Assembly (NCBI RefSeq): GCF_028682175.1
Contig: NZ_JANHKS010000020.1
Location: 33,995-97,994, forward strand
Origin: Pseudomonas putida
GTDB taxonomy: Bacteria; Pseudomonadota; Gammaproteobacteria; Pseudomonadales; Pseudomonadaceae
Reading direction: 5' to 3'
DNA length: 64,000 bases
In this document: positions 17,109 through 26,005 of the stretch, piece by piece
How the letters are laid out: each line of letters opens with the position of its first letter
Numbering within the stretch: position 1 is the first letter of the stretch
Notes under the pieces: generated by a model
The model's input: only the letters and a program-made list of their open reading frames with translations
The model's database searches: none
What the model was told of the DNA's origin: nothing
Program-made: the position numbers and the translations under genes

Positions 17109-18008
17109 ATGGATCGCATCGAATGCATGCGCGCGTTCGTCGCCACGGTGGGCGCCAACGGTTTCGCCGCAGCCGCCCGCGCACTGGACGTGCCCCGCTC
17201 GAAAGTCAGCAAACAGATCCAGGCGCTGGAAGAAGCCATCGGCGTGCAATTGTTGCAACGTACTACACGCAGCCTGCATCTCACCGAAGCCGGCGCCGAG
17301 TACTACGACGCCTGTCGTGATGTCATCGCCTCGCTGGACGAAGCCGAACAGCGCGCCCGCACCGGAATGGGCGAGATCCGCGGCGTGCTGCGCGTCAACG
17401 CGCCGATGTCGTTTGGCCTGAGCCGGCTGGGGCCGTTGCTGCCGCGCTTCAACGAATTGCATCCCAATGTCGAGCTGCAGATTGTGCTCAGTGACCAGCA
17501 GGTCGATCCGGTGAAAGGCGGGTTTGATGTCACCATCCGGATTGCCAGCCTGCCCGACTCTTCCATGGTGGCCCGCTCCCTGGCACCGGCGCCACGGGTG
17601 ATGGTTGCCTCGCCGGAGTATCTGGCCAGGCACGGCACGCCGCAGTCGCCCAAGGACCTGGCCAGCCATCAGTTCCTCAGCTACGGCTACCTGCAAAGCG
17701 GCATCAGCCTGCAACTGTGCAACGGCAAGGAAACCCAGCGCGTGACGGTCAGCGGCCCGCTTCACGCCAACAACGGGGATATCCTCGCGCAAGCGGCAGT
17801 GTCGGGGATGGGCATCGCGCTGCTGCCCAACTTCATCGTCGAAAGGGCTGTGGCCGATGGCCGGCTCAAGCCGGTGTTGTGCGAATGGCAGGCGCCGGCG
17901 ATTTCGGTGAACGCGGTATATCCGTCGGCACGCCGTGTGCCGATGAAAACCCGCGCGTTCATTGATTTTCTGGTCGAGGAATTGGCGTTGGGGTCGGCGG
18001 GATTCTGA
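17109..18008 (+). CDS. LysR-family transcriptional regulator
   Basis: 299 residues. The N-terminal winged helix-turn-helix (MDRIECMRAFVATVGANGF...DVPRSKVSKQIQALEEAIG) and substrate-binding domain (GVLRVNAPMSFG onward) are of the CrgA/AaeR-like subfamily. The ATG at 17109 is chosen because family members begin with MDRIE-type sequences and AAGAGA lies upstream. The divergent neighbour is the CbiM-like gene 217 bases away; whether it is the target is unknown. Confidence 0.9.
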   Translation: MDRIECMRAFVATVGANGFAAAARALDVPRSKVSKQIQALEEAIGVQLLQRTTRSLHLTEAGAEYYDACRDVIASLDEAEQRARTGMGEIRGVLRVNAPMSFGLSRLGPLLPRFNELHPNVELQIVLSDQQVDPVKGGFDVTIRIASLPDSSMVARSLAPAPRVMVASPEYLARHGTPQSPKDLASHQFLSYGYLQSGISLQLCNGKETQRVTVSGPLHANNGDILAQAAVSGMGIALLPNFIVERAVADGRLKPVLCEWQAPAISVNAVYPSARRVPMKTRAFIDFLVEELALGSAGF

Positions 18009-18033
18009 CCCTATCCAGTACCCCACAAATCCC

Positions 18034-18102
18034 GTAGCAGTCCGGCTTGCCGGCGATAGCGATCTTGAGGGCGCCCCCGCCGGCAAGCCGGACTGCTACG
18101 GG
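18034..18102. repeat. REPIN (GTAGCAGTCCGGCTTGCCGG type)
   Basis: Near-perfect inverted arms around a 25-30 base loop, between the LysR gene and the convergent dehydrogenase gene. It may also act as a bidirectional attenuator. Confidence 0.85.
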
Positions 18103-18110
18103 TCGGCGTT

Positions 18111-19064
18111 TCACGCGACGGCGCCGACGGGCTCCTGGCCGTTCAATACCGCTGCCAGGCTGGCGAGCACCATGTGGCCCATACGCGTGCGCGTCTGCAC
18201 GGTTGCGCTGGCGCGGTGGGGTTGCAGGATGACCGTTTCCAGCCCGAACAATGCCTCTGGCACGTGGGGCTCGTCGACGAATACGTCCAGTCCCGCACCG
18301 GCAATCGACCCGGACTCAAGAGCTGCGATCAGCGCGGGCTCGTTGACCAGGCTGCCACGGGCCACGTTGATCAGGTAACCCTCAGTCCCCAACGCCGCGA
18401 GCACATTGGCGTTGATGATGCCCTTGGCCTTGTCAGCCGCCGCCGCGACGATCAGCGCGTCGCTTTGACGAGCCAGTTCCACCAGATCGCTGACGAAGGT
18501 GTAGGGTACGTCGCTCATTTCGTTGAGGTCGGTGTAGCTGATCGGGCAGCCGAACGCCGCGGCGCGAGTGGCGACTGCGCGCCCTACCCGGCCCAGCCCG
18601 ACGATGCCCACGCGCATGCCGCTGAACTGCCTTGCCAGAGGCAGCGGCACCAGCGGCGTCGACGTTCTGGCCCACTCCCCTGAGCGCACATATCGGTCGC
18701 CCGTGCCCAGGCCGCGGCAGGCCGAGATCAGCAAGCCGATGGCAAGGTCGGCGACGTCTTCGGTGAGCGCGCCGATGGTGGCAGTCACGCGGATGCCACG
18801 GTCCCGGGCATAGGCCAGATCGACCGCATCAGTGCCAACGCCGTTGACCGCGATCACTTCCACCTTGGGCAGTTGCTCCATGACAGCACGAGTGATGCCA
18901 GTGTGTCCGCCAGTGACCACACCACGAATGTTGGCGCCATGCTCACGCAGGTAGGCAGCTTTGTCGGTCTGCTGGAAGTACGGGCGCACGGTGTACAGCT
19001 CGTTCAGGCGCGCGTTGACTTCCGGGATCAGAATGGGGCTCAGTTGCAGGATTTCTGGTTTCAT
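18111..19064 (-). CDS. D-isomer-specific 2-hydroxyacid dehydrogenase
   Basis: NAD(P)-dependent reductase of 317 residues (glyoxylate/hydroxypyruvate reductase type). The Rossmann motif GLGRVG lies near residue 154. The catalytic Arg (NVARGS), Glu (DVFVDEPHVPE) and His (LQPHRAS) are all present. The ATG at 19064 has GAGG 5 bases upstream; 19079 is the alternative. It is the third gene of an operon after the FAH and SDR genes, 31 bases after the SDR stop, so it likely reduces a 2-keto acid intermediate or product of that pathway. Exact substrate unknown. Confidence 0.9.
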   Translation of the reverse strand: MKPEILQLSPILIPEVNARLNELYTVRPYFQQTDKAAYLREHGANIRGVVTGGHTGITRAVMEQLPKVEVIAVNGVGTDAVDLAYARDRGIRVTATIGALTEDVADLAIGLLISACRGLGTGDRYVRSGEWARTSTPLVPLPLARQFSGMRVGIVGLGRVGRAVATRAAAFGCPISYTDLNEMSDVPYTFVSDLVELARQSDALIVAAAADKAKGIINANVLAALGTEGYLINVARGSLVNEPALIAALESGSIAGAGLDVFVDEPHVPEALFGLETVILQPHRASATVQTRTRMGHMVLASLAAVLNGQEPVGAVA

Positions 19065-19095
19065 CGATGCCTCGCTCATATCGGTTCAGACAGGT

Positions 19096-19860
19096 TCAGC
19101 CACGGCCCACGAAAGGCATGTTGGTGGCCATCACGGTCATGTTCAGGACGTTGGCCGACAGCGGCAGCGCCGAGATGTAACGCACGGCATCGGCGATGTG
19201 CTTGACGTCGATCATAGGCTCGACCGCGGTCGTGCCGTTGGCCTGGCGCACGCCTTTGGTCATGCGCACCGACAGCTCGGTGAGCGCGTTGCCGATGTCG
19301 ATCTGGCTGCAGGCGATATTGAACTCGCGGCCATCCAGCGCCAGGCTTTTGGTCAGGCCCAGCACGGCGTGTTTGCTGGCGGTATAAGGCGCGGTGAACG
19401 GACGAGGCACGTGGGCCGAAATCGAACCGTTGTTGATGATCCGGCCACCCTGAGGCGACTGCTTGCGCATCAGGCCGAAGGCGCCACGGCTGCACAGGAA
19501 AACCCCGGTGACGTTGGTGTCGATCACGCTCAGCCACTTTTCCACCGGCAGCTCGTCCATCGGCACCGCAGGGGCATTGACGCCTGCGTTGTTGAACACC
19601 ACATCGAGCCGGCCGTAGACCTCCTCGATGGTCGCAAACAGGCGGTCGACACTGGCCGGATCGCGAACATCGGTGGACACCGCCAGCGCCTCGCCGCCCT
19701 GCTCGCGAGCCAGTGCGACCAGCTCTTCCAGCGGCTCGATGCGACGCCCGGTTACCACTACCTTGTAGCCGTCTTCCAGGAGGCCCAACGCCACGGCACG
19801 ACCGATACCGCTGCCTGCGCCGGTGACCAGAGCGATTTTCGAGAGAGATTGTTCTGTCAT
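19096..19860 (-). CDS. SDR-family oxidoreductase
   Basis: Classical short-chain dehydrogenase of 254 residues: [10 protein letters not shown] cofactor motif near the N-terminus, NNAG at about 90, and the Ser-Tyr-Lys triad (NNGSISA...YTASK). GGAG precedes the start. Middle gene of the operon. By analogy with non-phosphorylative deoxysugar pathways, an SDR next to a FAH-family hydrolase often oxidises a hydroxyl of a 2-keto-3-deoxy acid to a diketo acid; this role is inference. Confidence 0.9.
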   Translation of the reverse strand: MTEQSLSKIALVTGAGSGIGRAVALGLLEDGYKVVVTGRRIEPLEELVALAREQGGEALAVSTDVRDPASVDRLFATIEEVYGRLDVVFNNAGVNAPAVPMDELPVEKWLSVIDTNVTGVFLCSRGAFGLMRKQSPQGGRIINNGSISAHVPRPFTAPYTASKHAVLGLTKSLALDGREFNIACSQIDIGNALTELSVRMTKGVRQANGTTAVEPMIDVKHIADAVRYISALPLSANVLNMTVMATNMPFVGRG

Positions 19861-19890
19861 TGTTGTTCTCCTTTTGCCTGTGGGAATGGG

Positions 19891-20586
19891 TCAGGCTGCG
19901 CGACGGCTGCCGACCCGAACTTCGAATGTGCCAATACCGTCGATACCGCCCTGGATGACGTCGCCCTCTTGCAGGGACGCGACGCCAGGCGGCGTGCCGG
20001 TCATGACCAGGTCGCCCGCGCGCAGGCCGACCGAATGAGAGAGCTGGCTGACGATCTCGGCCACCGACCAGATCTGGCTTTCAAGGTCCGAACGCTGGCG
20101 CTCGACGCCGTTGACGCTGAGCCAGATCGCGCCTTGCCGCGGATGGCCATGGACTTGCACCGAGCGGATTGGGGTGATCGGCGCGGAGCCGTCGAACGCC
20201 TTGGCCGGCTCCCACGGGTTGCCAACCGCCTTGGCCGCCATCTGCAGATCACGGCGGGTCAGGTCCAGGCCTGCGGCATAGCCCCAGACGTGTTCAAGGG
20301 CTTGGGCTTCACTGATCTGAAACCCGTCTTTGCCGATGGCCACCACCAGTTCGATTTCATGGCAGAACTGGTCGGTCTGGGAGGGAAACCCCAGCTCTCC
20401 GGTGGCATCGATCACCGAAGTGGCAGGCTTCATGAAAAACGCCGGCACTTCCCGGGCGGCATTCAGCGAATCGCCCCAGTGATAGTTGCGCCCCAGGCAA
20501 AACACCCGGGCAACGGGAAAGCGCGCGTCGCTGTCGGCAACCGGCAGGCTGGAAGTGCGCAGGGGTTCGAATACGAAGTTGTTCAT
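19891..20586 (-). CDS. Fumarylacetoacetate hydrolase (FAH) family protein, fumarylpyruvate-hydrolase-like
   Basis: 231 residues, the short FAH type. CLGRNYHWGDS, the metal-binding HEIELVVAIGK (His-Glu-x-Glu), GYAAGLDLTRRDLQ, KAFDGSAPI and TGTPPGVASLQEGD are family blocks that resemble NagK-type fumarylpyruvate hydrolases, which cleave acylpyruvates. First gene of the FAH-SDR-dehydrogenase operon. With an SDR alongside, cleavage of a 2,4-diketo acid is a plausible role. No aromatic dioxygenase is nearby, which argues against a simple gentisate pathway. Confidence 0.88.
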   Translation of the reverse strand: MNNFVFEPLRTSSLPVADSDARFPVARVFCLGRNYHWGDSLNAAREVPAFFMKPATSVIDATGELGFPSQTDQFCHEIELVVAIGKDGFQISEAQALEHVWGYAAGLDLTRRDLQMAAKAVGNPWEPAKAFDGSAPITPIRSVQVHGHPRQGAIWLSVNGVERQRSDLESQIWSVAEIVSQLSHSVGLRAGDLVMTGTPPGVASLQEGDVIQGGIDGIGTFEVRVGSRRAA

Positions 20587-20644
20587 GGGTGTTCCTTGGG
20601 GGCCCGTTTCATCCAGAGACTACGGGATGCAAACGGGTGAAAGT

Positions 20645-20670
20645 TGGACAAAACCGTGTTCGCGCTGGAC
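20645..20670. promoter_or_regulatory. Direct TGGAC repeats, 21-bp spacing (candidate AraC-family operator)
   Basis: TTGGACAAAA and CTGGACTAAA recur exactly 21 bp apart, two helical turns, 59-84 bases upstream of the FAH gene start. Related TGGAC/GGAC sites flank the AraC gene promoter region at 22231-22252 and 22336-22340. Confidence 0.55.
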
Positions 20671-20694
20671 TAAAAAACTCAATGTCGAGGGCAG

Positions 20695-20721
20695 AAAAAA
20701 GGCGCACTCACGTACGCCTTT
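20695..20721 (-). terminator. Terminator of the MFS transporter gene
   Basis: On the minus strand AAAGGCG, a 10-base loop, CGCCTTTTTT, about 40 bases beyond the MFS stop. It separates this gene from the FAH operon, which therefore needs its own promoter. Confidence 0.7.
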
Positions 20722-20760
20722 GCCCAATTCGGCAGAAAGTCACACACACATTCTCAAGAC

Positions 20761-22104
20761 TCAGCGAGCCTTCAATTCAATGCGATAAATGCGCCCCAGC
20801 AGCAGTGAATACGACAGCGAACCCATGCACGCCAGACCGCCGATGAACCAGAACGCCCAGGCGAAACCACCGGTTACATGCAGGATCTGACCGATGACGA
20901 TGGGGGTGACGATGCCGCCAATGTTCGCTGCCAGGCTGGTGACGCCACCGGTCAGGCCGATCAGCTGTTTCGGGGCGATTTCAGACACTGCGGCCCACGA
21001 AGCCGAAGCGATGCCTTGCGCGAAGAATGCAATGGTCAACAGCGCGATGCACACCGTGTTGGAGTCGGTGAAGTTCACCAGCATGATCGACATGCCCAGC
21101 GCCGAGCCCACCACCAGCGGCAATTTGCGAGCGAAGGACAGCGAAACACCGCGCCGGATCAGCCAGTCGGACACGATACCCGCCAACAACACCCCCACCG
21201 TGGCGCCGATGAATGGCAACACCGCGAAGATGCCGACTTTGACCATGGTCAGATGACGCTCTTCGATCAGGTAGGTGGGGAACCACGTCAGGAAGAAATA
21301 CAGCACCGAGGTATTGGCGAATTTGCCGATGCAGATAGCCCAGACCTGACGATATTGAAACAGCTCGGCGATCTGCGCCCATTTGAATTTGTTCTTGTCC
21401 TGGCTGCTTTTGACCAGGCCGCCGCCCGCCTCGATGTATTCGAGTTCCTCCTTGCTGACCTTCTTGCAGTTCAGCGGATCGCGGTACAGGTAAAGCCAGG
21501 CGATACCAAACAGGATGCCGACGATACCGGTGCTATAGAACACGTGGCGCCAGTCGTAGGTCGTCGCCAGCCACAGCAACAGGCCAGTAAACAACGCCGT
21601 GCCCAGGTACTGGCCGCAGACGTAGATACTGCTGGCCATGCCCCGCTCACGGGCCGGAAACCAGACCGTCACCGCGCGGCTGTTGGCCGGAAATGCAGGC
21701 GCTTCCATCGCGCCAACGGCCAGACGAAGACCAAACAGCGAGGCAAAGCCGCCCGCCAGCCCTTGGCACACGGTGACCGCCGACCAGGAAATCAGCGACA
21801 CACCATAGGTCAGGCGCGATCCGAAGCGGTCGGCGATAAATCCTGCGGGCACCAGGGCGAAGGCGTAGGTCCAGGCGAATGCGGAGAAGATCAGGCCCAT
21901 CTGGACCTTATCCAGTCCCAGGTCCTTGGCCATGAATGGCGCGGCGATGGAGATGTTGACCCGGTCCACATAGTTGATGATCGTCGCGATCAGCAGCAGC
22001 GAGAGCATGAACCAGCGCCGGTGGGTGGTCGGGCGGGCGGGAGCGGCGGCTTTTGGAGCGGCCACGACCGCATCCATCGCCTGAATGTCAGGGTTGCTCG
22101 ACAT
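20761..22104 (-). CDS. MFS transporter, anion:cation symporter (ACS) family
   Basis: Twelve-helix transporter of 447 residues with ACS-family features: RRWFMLSLLLIATIINYVDRVNIS in helix 1, GFIADRFGSR between helices 2 and 3, and EAPAFPANSRAVTVWFP. Relatives take up sugar acids such as glucarate, galactonate or hexuronates. It is transcribed towards the FAH-SDR-dehydrogenase operon and divergently from the AraC gene, so it probably imports the substrate of that pathway. GAGGA lies upstream of the start. Confidence 0.9.
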   Translation of the reverse strand: MSSNPDIQAMDAVVAAPKAAAPARPTTHRRWFMLSLLLIATIINYVDRVNISIAAPFMAKDLGLDKVQMGLIFSAFAWTYAFALVPAGFIADRFGSRLTYGVSLISWSAVTVCQGLAGGFASLFGLRLAVGAMEAPAFPANSRAVTVWFPARERGMASSIYVCGQYLGTALFTGLLLWLATTYDWRHVFYSTGIVGILFGIAWLYLYRDPLNCKKVSKEELEYIEAGGGLVKSSQDKNKFKWAQIAELFQYRQVWAICIGKFANTSVLYFFLTWFPTYLIEERHLTMVKVGIFAVLPFIGATVGVLLAGIVSDWLIRRGVSLSFARKLPLVVGSALGMSIMLVNFTDSNTVCIALLTIAFFAQGIASASWAAVSEIAPKQLIGLTGGVTSLAANIGGIVTPIVIGQILHVTGGFAWAFWFIGGLACMGSLSYSLLLGRIYRIELKAR

Positions 22105-22426
22105 GAGAATTCCTCGTTGTTTTTATTGGAATCGAGTGATGAAGCGCCCCTTTAACTTATCGTACGACTGGTTTTAAACAAGACGCCGCTTAGAACGTTT
22201 TTAAATTTCAGAGATGGCGGCTTATTGTTTGTCCAAGAAATTTCTGAAGGACAAAGCGCGGCTGAAAGCTTGAAATTTCGCTCGCAAACACCGTGCTAGA
22301 GCCGTTTTTAGTGGCTTAGGTGAAAGTGGATTTTTTGGACAGAAAATCCTGACGGTGTCAAAAGAAAGGTTTGAAGGAAGTCATAGGACAACCGACAATG
22401 CATCCAGAACAACGAGGAACCGCACG
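22105..22426. promoter_or_regulatory. Divergent regulatory region of the MFS and AraC genes
   Basis: A 322-base gene-free region. It contains TTTGTCC...GGACAAA as inverted arms (22228-22255) around the palindrome AGAAATTTCT. It also contains GGATTTT...AAAATCC (22328-22349) enclosing another TTGGACAG. The repeated GGAC core matches the direct repeats upstream of the FAH gene and points to binding sites for the adjacent AraC-family regulator. Confidence 0.55.
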
Positions 22427-23329
22427 ATGGATTCAGCGACCCGCGCCCCCACCTATGGCATGCAGCAACGCAGCGAGCGCCCGGACTTCTACATCCGTGG
22501 CAAGACCGAAGGCAAGCCGGAAACCGCGCCCCATCGCCATGAGTATTTTCAGATCCAGATCAACCTGGGCGGCGATACGGTGCAGCACATCGGCGGCGTG
22601 GTTCGGCCCTTTCCGCGCAATACGCTGGCGTTCATCCTGCCGCACAAACTGCATCTGATCCCTCATCCGCCGGAAGGCAACTTCCTGCTCATCAACTTTG
22701 CCCAGACTTTCCTGCTGCCGCAGTTGCAGTGCGACCCGCTGGATCTGGAAGACGTCGCCATCGCGCTGGCGCCGGAGCTGTCGCCGTTTCGCTTTCAGGA
22801 GCATCTGGACTTCACCCTGGACGCCGAGCAATTCGCCGAAATCGAGCGCTTGCTCGACCGCATGCGCAGACTCGATCAGAACCGCCAGTTCGGCACTCGG
22901 GAAATCCTCAAGGGTTGCCTGTTGCAATTGATCGGCACGGTCTGCGAACTCTATGCCGAACCGATCAAACTCATGGCCGACGACAATGCCGCCGAGCGCA
23001 GCCGGCGTGACGCCCTGGGGCGGATGTCCGAGTACGTGCGCAAGAACCTCAGTGACCCGGATTTGAGCCTGAAGAAAGCCGCGTCTGCGGCGTTTCTCTC
23101 CCCCAATTACCTGACCCACTGGCTGAGCAAGGAAGTGGGCAAGACCTTCAGCGAACTGGTGCTGGAGCGACGCATGCACCTGGCGCGCACGCTGCTGCTC
23201 AATGGCAGCAAGCCTGTGGGAGAGGTCGCAAGGTTGTGCGGATTTGCCGATGAGGCCTACTTCTCCAGGCGCTTTCGCCACGCCCACGGGATGCCACCTG
23301 GGCAATTCCGCAAGCAACGCGACCTGTAA
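22427..23329 (+). CDS. AraC-family transcriptional regulator
   Basis: 300 residues. A cupin-like N-terminal sensing domain (APHRHEYFQIQINLGGDTVQH) precedes a C-terminal double helix-turn-helix (DLSLKKAASAAFLSPNYLTHWLSKEVGKTF and GEVARLCGFADEAYFSRRFRHAHGMPPGQFR). The ATG at 22427 has GAGGAA 7 bases upstream. Divergent from the MFS gene; likely activator of the transporter and FAH operon in response to the substrate. Confidence 0.93.
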   Translation: MDSATRAPTYGMQQRSERPDFYIRGKTEGKPETAPHRHEYFQIQINLGGDTVQHIGGVVRPFPRNTLAFILPHKLHLIPHPPEGNFLLINFAQTFLLPQLQCDPLDLEDVAIALAPELSPFRFQEHLDFTLDAEQFAEIERLLDRMRRLDQNRQFGTREILKGCLLQLIGTVCELYAEPIKLMADDNAAERSRRDALGRMSEYVRKNLSDPDLSLKKAASAAFLSPNYLTHWLSKEVGKTFSELVLERRMHLARTLLLNGSKPVGEVARLCGFADEAYFSRRFRHAHGMPPGQFRKQRDL

Positions 23330-23344
23330 ATCACGAACACGGAC

Positions 23345-23437
23345 CTGTAGGAGTGAGCTTGCTCGCGATTGCGGTGTGTCAGACACATCGATGCTTGCTG
23401 ACCCACCGCTATCGCGAGCAAGCTCACTCCTACAGGG
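23345..23437. repeat. REPIN (GAGTGAGCTTGCTCGCGA type)
   Basis: Inverted arms CTGTAGGAGTGAGCTTGC and its complement, with a roughly 40-base loop, between the AraC and DUF1780 genes. Confidence 0.85.
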
Positions 23438-23488
23438 ATGTGCTGAATTTAGGTTCCATCTTCACGCCAGAGCGCTAAGCTCTTCCTC

Positions 23489-24118
23489 ATGGATGACTCC
23501 GATTACCTGCGTCTGTTGACGATCCAGGCCGAGCAGGCCAACACCTTCCTGTCCAACGCGCGTAAATGGGAGCGCGAGCGCTGGGTGTGCCAGCGTTTGC
23601 TGCAGGGCCTGAACATCCCTCATCGCAACGAAGACTTCCTGCCAGCCGGCCAGGAACCCCCGGACGTGTTGTTTCGCGATGCCTGTTTCGAGGTGTTCTT
23701 CGTGCTCGATGAGGGTCGCAGGCTCAACGACGAATGGCGCGAAGAGCTGCAGCGTCGGCGCAGTGCGTTTTCCCTGAGTCAATTGGTACGCCGCGAGGCC
23801 AAGCCCAAGCGTATTCCGGCCTCGGACCTGTTGCGGCGCCTGGGCCCGACCCTGCGCAAGAAGGCCCACAACTACAAGGAACGCGGCCTGGACCTGAGCG
23901 AGCTGGACATCATCGCCTTCGCCAGCCTCAAGCGCGAAGTGCTGGACCTGAACAGCCATTTCCCCCCGCCCACCGAGTACCTGCGCCAGGGCTGGCGTTC
24001 GCTGTCGCTGGTGGGGCCGACCTTCGCCCGCGTGCTGTTCGCCCACCCCGATGCACCGGATTTTCTGCGGACCAACCTGGGGCGCAGCGTGGTGTTCGAT
24101 GTGGGCATCAGCCTGTGA
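23489..24118 (+). CDS. DUF1780 family protein
   Basis: Soluble protein of 209 residues that I recognise as DUF1780, a small family largely restricted to pseudomonads. Visible features are charged helical segments (ARKWERERWVCQRLLQ, WREELQRRRSAF) and no membrane segment or signal peptide. Some databases liken the fold to a nuclease, but no catalytic motif is evident to me. The gene stands alone before the small DUF3094 gene. Confidence 0.75.
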   Translation: MDDSDYLRLLTIQAEQANTFLSNARKWERERWVCQRLLQGLNIPHRNEDFLPAGQEPPDVLFRDACFEVFFVLDEGRRLNDEWREELQRRRSAFSLSQLVRREAKPKRIPASDLLRRLGPTLRKKAHNYKERGLDLSELDIIAFASLKREVLDLNSHFPPPTEYLRQGWRSLSLVGPTFARVLFAHPDAPDFLRTNLGRSVVFDVGISL

Positions 24119-24263
24119 TGGCGGATTTCCCGTGCGAATGTTACAAAGCGGAATCCGACGCGAAATCTGCTGTATCGAAAAGCCGCAGCAGGGCGTCAAC
24201 GAATGTAATGCTTTGCACGACGCCAGCGTTTGACGTCGGTCAATTGTTCATGACGAGGCTCAT

Positions 24264-24437
24264 ATGACAAGCCGCCTGAACCCCGAAGACCAAAAGCGTG
24301 TCGAAGAGTACCTTCGCGCGCCCCAGCACCAAGTCGAGCGCCGGCCTTTTCGGCCCTGGCTGCTCCTTGTGGTGGTGCTTGCGGTGGTGATCGGGCTGGG
24401 CTTGCTGAGCCGCCTGCTGAGCTATCTGACGCTATGA
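24264..24437 (+). CDS. DUF3094 family small membrane protein
   Basis: 57 residues. A charged N-terminal half (MTSRLNPEDQKRVEEYLRAP) is followed by one C-terminal transmembrane helix (PWLLLVVVLAVVIGLGLLS). GAGG lies 5 bases before the ATG. It precedes ndh by 63 bases in the same direction and may be cotranscribed. Function unknown. Confidence 0.8.
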   Translation: MTSRLNPEDQKRVEEYLRAPQHQVERRPFRPWLLLVVVLAVVIGLGLLSRLLSYLTL

Positions 24438-24500
24438 GCTGCCTTGCGCTCGCGCAGATTGCGCCCAAAGAGAATTCCTTAAGCCTTATGAGATATCCCC

Positions 24501-25799
24501 ATGACTCATCGTATCGTGATCGTCGGCGGAGGCGCTGGTGGTCTGGAGCTGGCTACCCGCCTGGGTAAAACCCTGGGCAAGAAAGGCACGGCCAGCGTCA
24601 CGCTGGTGGACGCCAATCTGACGCACATCTGGAAACCGCTGCTGCACGAAGTGGCCGCAGGTTCGCTCAACTCCTACGAGGACGAGCTGAACTACGTGGC
24701 GCAGGCCAAGTGGAATCATTTCCAGTTCCAGTTGGGCCGCATGACGGGGCTGGATCGCGAGCACAAGCAGATCCACCTGGCGGCCACGCTGGATGAAAAC
24801 GGCGACGAACTGGTTCCGGCGCGCAGCCTGGATTACGACTCGCTGGTGATTTCGGTCGGCAGCACCACCAATGATTTCGGCACCAAGGGTGCGGCCGAAC
24901 ACTGCCTGTTCCTGGACACGCGCAAGCAGGCCGAGCGCTTCCATCAGCAACTGCTCAATCGCTACCTGCGCGCCCACGCAAGCGAGCTGGCGGCCACTGA
25001 AGAAATCAACGTGGCCATCGTCGGCGCCGGTGCGACCGGGGTCGAGCTTGCCGCCGAACTGCACAACGCCGCCCACGAACTGGCCGCCTACGGGCTGGGC
25101 CAGATCAAGCCCGAGAACCTGCGCATCACTGTGATCGAAGCGGGCCCTCGCGTGTTGCCAGCGCTGCCTGAGCGTATTGGCGGGCCAGTGCACAAGACCC
25201 TGGAGAAGCTGGGGGTCACGGTGCTGACCAACTCGGCGGTCAGCGAAGTGACGGCTGAAGGCCTGGTCACCAACACCGGCCAGTTGATTCCGGCGACGCT
25301 GAAGGTCTGGGCGGCGGGTATCCGCGCTCCGGCGTTTCTGGAAGGCATCGCCGGGCTTGAGACCAACCGCATCAATCAGTTGCAGGTGCGCCCGACGCTG
25401 CAAACCACTCGCGATGACAACATCTTCGCCTTCGGCGATTGCGCCGCCTGCCCGCAAAAAGGCACCGACCGCAACGTGCCACCACGGGCCCAGGCCGCGC
25501 ACCAACAGGCGTCCCTGCTGGTGAAATCGCTGAAGCTGCGGATCGAGGGCGGCGAGTTGCCGGAGTACAGCTACAAGGACTACGGCTCGCTGATTTCGCT
25601 GTCGAAGTTCTCGGCGGTGGGTAACCTGATGGGCAACCTGACCGGCAGCGTCATGCTCGAGGGCTGGCTGGCGCGGATGTTCTACGTCTCGCTGTACCGC
25701 ATGCACCAGATGGCGTTGTACGGCACGTTCCGCACCTTGATGCTGATGCTCGGCAGCCGGATCGGACGCGGCACCGAGCCGCGGATGAAGCTGCACTGA
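24501..25799 (+). CDS. ndh: Type II NADH dehydrogenase (NDH-2)
   Basis: Single-subunit, non-proton-pumping FAD enzyme of 432 residues that passes electrons from NADH to ubiquinone at the inner membrane. The FAD-binding GGGAGGLELATRLG is at the N-terminus, the NAD-binding GAGATGVELAAELHN near residue 175, and the second FAD contact FAFGDCAACPQ near 310. The C-terminal amphipathic region (RMFYVSLYRMHQMALYGTFRTLMLML) is the expected membrane anchor. Confidence 0.93.
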   Translation: MTHRIVIVGGGAGGLELATRLGKTLGKKGTASVTLVDANLTHIWKPLLHEVAAGSLNSYEDELNYVAQAKWNHFQFQLGRMTGLDREHKQIHLAATLDENGDELVPARSLDYDSLVISVGSTTNDFGTKGAAEHCLFLDTRKQAERFHQQLLNRYLRAHASELAATEEINVAIVGAGATGVELAAELHNAAHELAAYGLGQIKPENLRITVIEAGPRVLPALPERIGGPVHKTLEKLGVTVLTNSAVSEVTAEGLVTNTGQLIPATLKVWAAGIRAPAFLEGIAGLETNRINQLQVRPTLQTTRDDNIFAFGDCAACPQKGTDRNVPPRAQAAHQQASLLVKSLKLRIEGGELPEYSYKDYGSLISLSKFSAVGNLMGNLTGSVMLEGWLARMFYVSLYRMHQMALYGTFRTLMLMLGSRIGRGTEPRMKLH

Positions 25800-25812
25800 T
25801 ATAGATGCTTGG

Positions 25813-25881
25813 GTAGCAGCACGGCTTGCCGGCGGGGGCGCCTTCGAAATCGCTCCCGCCGGCAAGCCGTGCTGCTACGGG
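25813..25881. repeat. REPIN (GTAGCAGCACGGCTTGCCGG type)
   Basis: Nearly perfect inverted arms just after the ndh stop. Confidence 0.85.
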
Positions 25882-25896
25882 GCCAGTGCAACATCC

Positions 25897-25989
25897 CTGT
25901 GGGAGCGGGCTTGCCCGCGATTGCGTCAAGTCAGCCGGCCACGATGCAGTGAGTGCCATTGCCTTCGCGGGCAAGCCCGCTCCCACAGG
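25897..25989. repeat. REPIN (GGGAGCGGGCTTGCCCGCGA type)
   Basis: A second REPIN of a different arm type, 15 bases after the previous one, reaching to just before the GGDEF gene stop. Confidence 0.85.
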
Positions 25990-26005
25990 TATTCATGCAG
26001 GCGAA

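Noticed and set aside
24118..24267. 49-codon frame overlapping the DUF1780 stop
   Set aside because: No ribosome site, no hydrophobic or domain pattern; it overlaps the DUF3094 start and is likely chance.
25813..25989. Closely spaced palindromes resembling a small CRISPR array
   Set aside because: The units are two different REPINs with inverted arms, not direct repeats with unique spacers, and no cas genes are present.
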